Source: Oscillospiraceae bacterium
GTDB taxonomy: Bacteria > Bacillota > Clostridia > Oscillospirales > Acutalibacteraceae
Length of the DNA stretch: 44,992 nucleotides
Assembly (NCBI GenBank): GCA_015066385.1
Contig: SVOJ01000023.1
Span: forward strand, 1-44,992
Reading direction: 5' to 3'
The translations under genes were made by a program, and so were the position numbers. Positions 41,031 to 44,992 of the stretch are shown here, in pieces; position 1 is the first letter of the stretch; each line of letters starts with the position of its first letter. The notes under the pieces were generated by a model that had not been told where the DNA came from, did no database searches, and saw only the letters and a program-made list of their open reading frames with translations.

Positions 41031-41074
41031 TGTTCTCGTAAGGTACCTTAGAAACTGCAAAAGGAGAGATTCTT

Positions 41075-42307
41075 GTGAAAATCGGAGAATTTGCGCGGGT
41101 GTGCGGAACTAAAATTTCCGTGCTTCGCCACTATGACAAGGAAAAACTGCTTGTGCCCAGCTTTACGGACAAATTTTCGGGATACAGACACTACACATCG
41201 GAACAAATTCTTACTTTTTATCGCATTACGGCACTCAAAAATGCCGGCTTCTCCCTGCAGGAAATCAAGGAGCTGATTTCTTCGCAAAAAACAAGTGAAG
41301 AAATCGCAGATATTTTTGCAAAAAAGGAGAAAATGTTTGCACAGGCTCTTGAAAATCTAAAGGAGGCTGCACTGATGATGACAAATCTGCAAATTCTTTT
41401 CACCGACAAACAGGCAATTATTGAATTGCTGCCTGATAAATCGTTTCTTGATGTGTGCACCCTTGCCGAAGCACAGATCAGATCCGCTGATTATCAACGC
41501 ATTTCACAATACAAAATCAAGGACGGCACAATTCTGTGTGATATTGTGAAATTGGACAAAGATGTCGATCCGCCCGAAGAAAAATTACCCTTTGTCAATG
41601 ACGAAAAGGTAGTCGGCAAGTGGGAGATCATCGGCATTTTCGCTGTAAAACAAGATTTTTACGACAACCTGTTCTGCGTGAAGAATTTTTACGGCGAAGA
41701 ACAGAAATATCTTTATTTTCTGCCCGACGGCGAACGCTACTGGGCTTTCAGTTGGACGAAAGGTGTGCTCAACTCGCCTGTCAACAACGAGTACGAAACA
41801 GAGCTTATCGGGGATGCGTTGTATATGTTCGTCAATCTCAAGGAGTATGAATACACACGCGGCGGGAAACCTACCTGCCTTGTGCTCAAAAAAGTTGATT
41901 CAAACCGCTATACCGCCGAAGAAATTGCAAGAAAAGACAACACAAGTTTGCCTTTTGTAGCGGATGATCGTGTACTCGGCAAATGGAAAGCACATTCGTT
42001 TTTGGGCTATCTGCATCACAAGGCTGACTTCACTACCGAAGCCGAACCGATCGAGGATTTGTATTTCAAGGAAGTCACATTTTTTCCGGACGGTAACAGC
42101 CGTCTGGTGTATGAAGATGCCGTTTTTGAGGGATCTGACACCGTTACATGGACAAAAAACTATCTGCTTCGCCACTGGAATTGGTCTGCCTGCGAATATG
42201 AAATCCGCACCGTGGATGGCATTGATTATCTTATTATTGAATGGAAAAGCGGCGACTGGAGATATGGCGGGTATGATACAAATTACTATGTCTTCACAAG
42301 AGCATAA
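41075..42307 (+). CDS. MerR-family regulator with duplicated C-terminal beta domain
   Basis: The 410-residue protein has an N-terminal MerR winged helix (MKIGEFARVCGTKISVLRHY...GYRHYTSEQILTF...GFSLQEIKELI) and a coiled-coil to about residue 110. Two related beta-rich domains follow, each beginning LPFV.D..V.GKW (about 172 and 293) and carrying a YFLPDG or TFFPDG strand, a lipocalin-like layout. Duplicated barrels suggest binding of a hydrophobic or drug-like ligand, though this is inference. It is probably autoregulated from its 19-bp-spacer promoter. AAAGGAGAG lies upstream of the start, which is GTG at 41075. Confidence 0.9.
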   Translation: MKIGEFARVCGTKISVLRHYDKEKLLVPSFTDKFSGYRHYTSEQILTFYRITALKNAGFSLQEIKELISSQKTSEEIADIFAKKEKMFAQALENLKEAALMMTNLQILFTDKQAIIELLPDKSFLDVCTLAEAQIRSADYQRISQYKIKDGTILCDIVKLDKDVDPPEEKLPFVNDEKVVGKWEIIGIFAVKQDFYDNLFCVKNFYGEEQKYLYFLPDGERYWAFSWTKGVLNSPVNNEYETELIGDALYMFVNLKEYEYTRGGKPTCLVLKKVDSNRYTAEEIARKDNTSLPFVADDRVLGKWKAHSFLGYLHHKADFTTEAEPIEDLYFKEVTFFPDGNSRLVYEDAVFEGSDTVTWTKNYLLRHWNWSACEYEIRTVDGIDYLIIEWKSGDWRYGGYDTNYYVFTRA

Positions 42308-42326
42308 ATTAAAATTTAATAAACAG

Positions 42327-42358
42327 AAGCCGTATCGGTTGTCCGATACGGCTTGTAT
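42327..42358. terminator. Bidirectional terminator
   Basis: AAGCCGTATCGG (42327-42338) pairs with CCGATACGGCTT (42343-42354), a perfect 12-bp stem between convergent genes. Confidence 0.9.
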
Positions 42359-42365
42359 TATACCC

Positions 42366-43349
42366 TTATATAAGCGGGATTTCGTAATCGTATGCGGCGA
42401 ACCAGATGCCTGTTGCATAGTTTCTTGCACGCACAACCACGCGGTCGGCATACACTTCAAACTGGAATCCGTTGCCTAATCCTACCTGACCGTGCGGATA
42501 CATGTACATATACGACGGCATGTTGATGCTGTGAATGTTTCCGTAATGCTCCACGCTCTTGTAGCCGTACAGATCATCGGTCAGATATTCACCGAGCCCG
42601 TTGTGGATGTGACCGGAAATGAAGAAAATGTTTTCGTATTTTTGCAGAATTTCTTCAACCTGCGCAGACTGCTCACCGAAGCCGCCTGTGAATTCGTCGT
42701 AGTCTTCATCGCCCCAGCTTTCGGGCAGACCGTGGGTCAGGTTCATCGGCCAATGGCTGATTACAAAAGTCGGCTTGCCGTCAACACTCGCTTCGCTTAA
42801 GGTGGCATCGAGCCATTCGAGCTGCTCGTCGCTGATATAAGCGTCCGTATGGTCGGCTTCACTGCCCATCACAACAAAGGTGTAACCGCCGATCACTGCG
42901 GAATAATATGCTTTCTCAATTGTTCTGCCTGCAATGACTTCATTGTAATGCAAAAAGTTTGCAAGCGAAGCTTCATACCCGTCATCCGCCCATGTGTCAT
43001 GGTTGCCCTCGGCAAGAATAATTTCGGGCAGATAGTCCGTGTTTGCAAACGCTGCGGCAACGGTATCCCATTCATCAGTTTCTCCGCTGTCGGTGATGTC
43101 ACCCGAAATAATCATCAGGTCAACAGGGTAGTCGGCCATGGCAATGTCGTCAAGTGCAAGTTCGAGCACCGCCTGTCTTGCGGCAGAACCGTCGAGGTGC
43201 GTGTCGGAAATCACGGCAATGTTCAAAAGGCATTCGCCTTCGTCTTTGGGTTCATACGCAATTTTTCCGCCGAGCATCCCGGGGGAAACAAGCATCGTCA
43301 GAATCAGAATCAGCACGGAAAACAAAGATTTAAGCAATGTTACAAGCAT
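42366..43349 (-). CDS. Secreted or membrane-anchored metallophosphoesterase
   Basis: The 327-residue protein has an N-terminal hydrophobic signal (residues about 5-25). Calcineurin-like metal blocks follow: ISDTHLDG (about 48), SGDITDSGE (about 80), AEGNHDTW (about 113), ISHWPMN (about 199) and SGHIHNG (about 246). It resembles the cytosolic enzyme at 18776-19729 in motif spacing and in the HGLPESW segment, so the two are paralogues with different location. AAGGAG precedes the ATG. The substrate is unknown. Confidence 0.9.
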   Translation of the reverse strand: MLVTLLKSLFSVLILILTMLVSPGMLGGKIAYEPKDEGECLLNIAVISDTHLDGSAARQAVLELALDDIAMADYPVDLMIISGDITDSGETDEWDTVAAAFANTDYLPEIILAEGNHDTWADDGYEASLANFLHYNEVIAGRTIEKAYYSAVIGGYTFVVMGSEADHTDAYISDEQLEWLDATLSEASVDGKPTFVISHWPMNLTHGLPESWGDEDYDEFTGGFGEQSAQVEEILQKYENIFFISGHIHNGLGEYLTDDLYGYKSVEHYGNIHSINMPSYMYMYPHGQVGLGNGFQFEVYADRVVVRARNYATGIWFAAYDYEIPLI

Positions 43350-43460
43350 ATTTTGAATCTCCTTTCGACTATTATGTTTTTTATTATAACATACTTATGA
43401 ATATTTTTACAATTGCACAACTGTACAAAAAATAATCATTTTCTTTGTGATAAAAAACAC

Positions 43461-43488
43461 TTGCATTTTTATGTGGTTTATGTATAAT
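43461..43488 (+). promoter_or_regulatory. Promoter of tRNA-Gly
   Basis: TTGCAT (43461-43466) and a perfect TATAAT (43483-43488) with a 16-bp spacer, 20 bp before the tRNA. Confidence 0.8.
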
Positions 43489-43507
43489 GAATAATACAAT
43501 TCAATAT

Positions 43508-43581
43508 GCAGGGTTAATTTATTGGTAGAATTTCTGCTTCCCAAGCAGACCGGGCGGGTTCGATTCCCGTACCCTGCTCCA
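43508..43581 (+). tRNA. tRNA-Gly (CCC), CCA encoded
   Basis: A complete cloverleaf is seen: acceptor GCAGGGT/ACCCTGC, anticodon stem TCTGC/GCAGA with loop TTCCCAA (anticodon CCC), T-arm GCGGGTTCGATTCCCGT, discriminator T and encoded CCA. It reads GGG. Its last 22 bases (43560-43581) are repeated perfectly at 43709-43730. Confidence 0.97.
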
Positions 43582-43585
43582 AAAG

Positions 43586-43613
43586 GAAAAGCACCTTCGT
43601 GGTGCTTTTTCTT
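43586..43613 (+). terminator. tRNA-Gly terminator
   Basis: AAAAGCACC pairs with GGTGCTTTT around TTCGT, with a T-rich tail. The 29-bp segment 43580-43608 that holds it is repeated perfectly at 44838-44866. Confidence 0.92.
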
Positions 43614-43627
43614 TTGGAAATACTGTA

Positions 43628-43730
43628 GGGAATCGAAGCGGCGCGGGAGTGAATGACAGTCCGGTGGACTGTCAGAGCCGCGCCTGACCGAGCACCGCAG
43701 TGCGAGAGTCGATTCCCGTACCCTGCTCCA
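43628..43730 (+). repeat. Palindromic element at tRNA-Gly with duplicated tRNA 3' end
   Basis: The element (43628-43717, 90 bp) has perfect 9-bp terminal inverted repeats GGGAATCGA / TCGATTCCC equal to the tRNA-Gly T-loop region. Inside are GGCGCGG/CCGCGCC (43640-43646, 43678-43684), a perfect 8-bp hairpin GACAGTCC/GGACTGTC (43655-43673) and GCAC-CGCA-GTGC. It continues into a perfect copy of the last 22 tRNA bases (43709-43730). It is nearly identical to the tRNA-Arg element at 15759 except for that element's central module. Confidence 0.85.
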
Positions 43731-43732
43731 AA

Positions 43733-43774
43733 AAAGAAGTAACTTTTGTCTACCAAAAGTTGCTTCTTTTTTTA
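43733..43774 (+). terminator. Terminator after the duplicated tRNA-Gly end
   Basis: AAAGAAGTAACTTTTG pairs with CAAAAGTTGCTTCTTT (one mismatch), followed by seven T. It was probably the tRNA's original terminator before the element was inserted. Confidence 0.9.
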
Positions 43775-43775
43775 T

Positions 43776-43937
43776 CCAAGCCGCAGGCTTGGCATATCAT
43801 CACGCGGTACGCGTGTATATCATCGCCGTAGGCGCATATCATCAGCCGAAGGCTGCATTGCCTGCGGCATGATGAGATACAACACTTCGTGTTGATGATA
43901 TGCCGCAACAAGTTGCGGATGATATACAAGGCTTCGT
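43776..43937 (+). repeat. Array of mini-hairpins with ATATCATC linkers
   Basis: At least seven short hairpins follow each other: CCAAGCC-gca-GGCTTGG, ACGCG-gta-CGCGT, CGCC-gta-GGCG, AGCC-gaa-GGCT, GCC-tgc-GGC, AACAC-ttc-GTGTT and CCGCAAC-aa-GTTGCGG. The linkers read ATATCATC in the left half and GATGATAT in the right half, so the whole array is itself roughly palindromic. An open frame across it on the minus strand is a by-product. No function is known to me. Confidence 0.8.
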
Positions 43938-43973
43938 CTTGATTTGTTCCATCAAAAATACATGCAACACAAA

Positions 43974-44013
43974 CGCCCTCGGCAGCCAGAACGGTTGTCG
44001 GGGGCGCTTTTTT
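43974..44013 (+). terminator. Hairpin with T run upstream of the cat-like gene
   Basis: CGCCCtCGgC and GtCGgGGGCG pair around a GC-rich loop, followed by TTTTTT. It insulates the following promoter from read-through. Confidence 0.7.
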
Positions 44014-44021
44014 GCGTTCGG

Positions 44022-44050
44022 TTGAAAAATTCATAGTTTTGTGGTATAAT
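44022..44050 (+). promoter_or_regulatory. Promoter of the cat-like gene
   Basis: TTGAAA (44022-44027) and TATAAT (44045-44050) with a 17-bp spacer. GCAGGTGAGAG precedes the ATG. No attenuation leader peptide of the inducible-cat type is seen. Confidence 0.78.
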
Positions 44051-44083
44051 CTGTTCGATAAATAAGAATTTGCAGGTGAGAGT

Positions 44084-44752
44084 ATGGAAACAAACCAAAA
44101 TGCGACCTTTTCAAAAATAGATATGGAAACATGGGAAAGAAAAGAATACTTTCTACACTACTACAATAACGTTCGCTGTACCTATAGCGTTACCGTCAAC
44201 GTGGATATAACCGAAATATATAACCGAGTGAAGGAAAGTGGGTTCAGACTGTATCCGACATTGATATGGTGGATCGCAAATGCCGTTAACCATTTTCGGT
44301 TTTTGCGTTTCAATCACGATGAGGATGGCAACATCGGATACTATGAAGAAGTAAATCCGTCCTTCACCTTTATGCCGCAAGGGAGCGAGCAATTCCACGT
44401 ATTGTGGTGCAAGTATGACCGCGGCTTCAAGGTGTTTTACGACCGTTGCGTTGAAGTTATGGATACCTGCGATACAAGCAAAATGTTTCCGATGAGTGAT
44501 ATGCCAAGGAACTGTTTTGACATATCCTCTGTACCGTGGATAGAGTTTACATCCTTCAACCTCAACGTGTTCTCAACAGGCACACACCTGCCGCCTATAT
44601 TTACCACAGGAAAGCTGATCAAAGAAGATGGCAGAGTGAAGCTTCCGTTCTGTCTGCAAGCCCATCACTCGATTTGCGACGGCTACCACGCAGGCCAGTT
44701 TTTTGACTATTTGCAAAACCTTGCAGATGAAGCATATAGCTGGTTGAAATAA
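44084..44752 (+). CDS. Type A chloramphenicol acetyltransferase homologue
   Basis: The 222-residue protein has normal CAT length and blocks: WERKEYFLHYYNNVRCTYSVTVNVDIT at the N-terminus in the family pattern, SFN(L)N in the middle and the catalytic motif HHSICDG (residues 194-200; H195 is the base). It would transfer acetyl from acetyl-CoA to chloramphenicol or to a related hydroxyl compound. Divergence from well-known CATs means that resistance cannot be assumed. It lies between two perfect 29-bp repeats (43580 and 44838) and next to an IS, so it is probably horizontally acquired. Confidence 0.85.
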   Translation: METNQNATFSKIDMETWERKEYFLHYYNNVRCTYSVTVNVDITEIYNRVKESGFRLYPTLIWWIANAVNHFRFLRFNHDEDGNIGYYEEVNPSFTFMPQGSEQFHVLWCKYDRGFKVFYDRCVEVMDTCDTSKMFPMSDMPRNCFDISSVPWIEFTSFNLNVFSTGTHLPPIFTTGKLIKEDGRVKLPFCLQAHHSICDGYHAGQFFDYLQNLADEAYSWLK

Positions 44753-44837
44753 TCAAGTACCAATTTGTCGAACAGCGCTGCCACAATACTTTTGGTCGTT
44801 TTTACCCCCACTTATACACCGTTTGGTCGCTCTTTCG

Positions 44838-44866
44838 CAAAAGGAAAAGCACCTTCGTGGTGCTTT
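44838..44866 (+). repeat. Second copy of the tRNA-Gly terminator segment
   Basis: These 29 bases equal 43580-43608 exactly. They bracket a segment of 1.2 kb with the palindromic element, hairpin array and cat-like gene. The copy breaks off at GGTGCTTT, where IS-like sequence begins. The interval 44753-44837 shows nothing recognisable. Confidence 0.8.
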
Positions 44867-44992
44867 CAGACTGTCGAAAAAGTCCAGTTTTTACTGGGCT
44901 TTTTGTCATATTTATGGTATAATGAATATGGTGATGAAAATGTTAGAAGAAAAGCGAACAGGACAAAACAGAAACGAGGGCGAGATAGTAAG
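44867..44992 (+). mobile_element. Left end of an insertion sequence, probably IS1182-like
   Basis: Sequence after 44866 begins CAGACTGTCGAAAAAGTCC, followed by a hairpin (AAGTCCAGT / ACTGGGCTT), a promoter-like TATAAT (44918-44923) and a transposase start. It interrupts the copied terminator. The right end is outside the window. Confidence 0.55.
44940..44992 (+). CDS. Transposase N-terminus, cut by the window edge
   Basis: The frame from ATG 44940 (or ATG 44934) stays open to the window end and reads MLEEKRTGQNRNEGEIV. This resembles the N-terminus of DDE transposases of the IS1182 group, which begin with a short charged segment before 'lvp.dhllrkid'. Only 17 residues are visible, so the family call is tentative. 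Confidence 0.5.
   Translation, partial: MLEEKRTGQNRNEGEIV

Noticed and set aside
43776-43937. CRISPR array
   Set aside because: The linkers are 8-10 bp, the 'spacers' are palindromic, and there are no cas genes. No other regularly spaced direct repeats of CRISPR size were seen in the window.
43750-44034. 94-codon minus-strand frame across the hairpin array
   Set aside because: Composition follows the hairpin repeats, there is no ribosome site, and it overlaps a terminator.

Overview
The window looks like chromosomal DNA of a spore-forming, anaerobic Firmicute of the Clostridia, most likely a gut or rumen Oscillospiraceae/Ruminococcaceae-type organism. The evidence is spoIIR and a SpoIVFB-like M50 protease, pyruvate:ferredoxin oxidoreductase, a dockerin-bearing secreted protein, the paired radical-SAM TIGR03960/TIGR03936-type genes, strong AGGAGG-type ribosome binding sites, and many sigma-A promoters with 17-bp spacers. 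This assignment is inference; no 16S gene is present.

Layout. 1-230: intergenic palindromic repeat and a terminator. 230-8306 (minus): an EF-G-like GTPase, a tightly overlapping three-gene set (condensation/CAT-like acyltransferase, polytopic membrane protein, zinc-ribbon beta-propeller-like protein), then a class-C beta-lactamase-like hydrolase. 8452-10755: a secreted LCAT-like alpha/beta hydrolase with a dockerin, then a RelB/DinJ antitoxin whose YafQ-type toxin has collapsed to a remnant. 10960-11807: rplM-rpsI. 11808-14960: an accessory region anchored on the 3' end of rpsI. It has palindromic elements that each re-supply the S9 C-terminus plus a terminator, and a low-GC decayed integrative island (integrase C-terminus, XRE regulator, three unknown genes, arm-site-like repeats). 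14959-16034: nucleotidyltransferase and tRNA-Arg, which carries the same kind of palindromic element. 16116-24252: membrane proteins (TRIC/UPF0126, YcxB-like, YgjV-like, DUF2975 with its HTH partner), an acetyltransferase, a metallophosphoesterase and a secreted PHP-domain protein. 24376-29596: nifJ and gdhA, divergent. 29760-32436: rpsO-pnp. 32437-33193: REP-like palindromes and an AT-rich segment with three identical 11-mers. 33194-38804: ispE, spoIIR, an alkaline-phosphatase-fold protein, an M50 protease and two radical-SAM-related genes. 38996-43349: DeoR-type regulator, Fic-HTH protein, MerR-type regulator with a classic 19-bp-spacer promoter, and a secreted metallophosphoesterase. 43508-44992: tRNA-Gly with another palindromic element, an array of mini-hairpins, a chloramphenicol-acetyltransferase homologue, and the left end of an IS.

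The most unusual content is a family of small (about 150-215 bp) units at rpsI, tRNA-Arg(ACG) and tRNA-Gly(CCC). Each unit consists of a replacement 3' end of the target gene, a terminator and a structured palindrome whose outer ends are an inverted copy of the target sequence. Stems are preserved by compensatory changes between copies. At rpsI one copy encodes the same residues (FSKR-stop) with different codons, which suggests that the coding function of the re-supplied 3' end has been kept. No enzyme for these units is encoded in the window.
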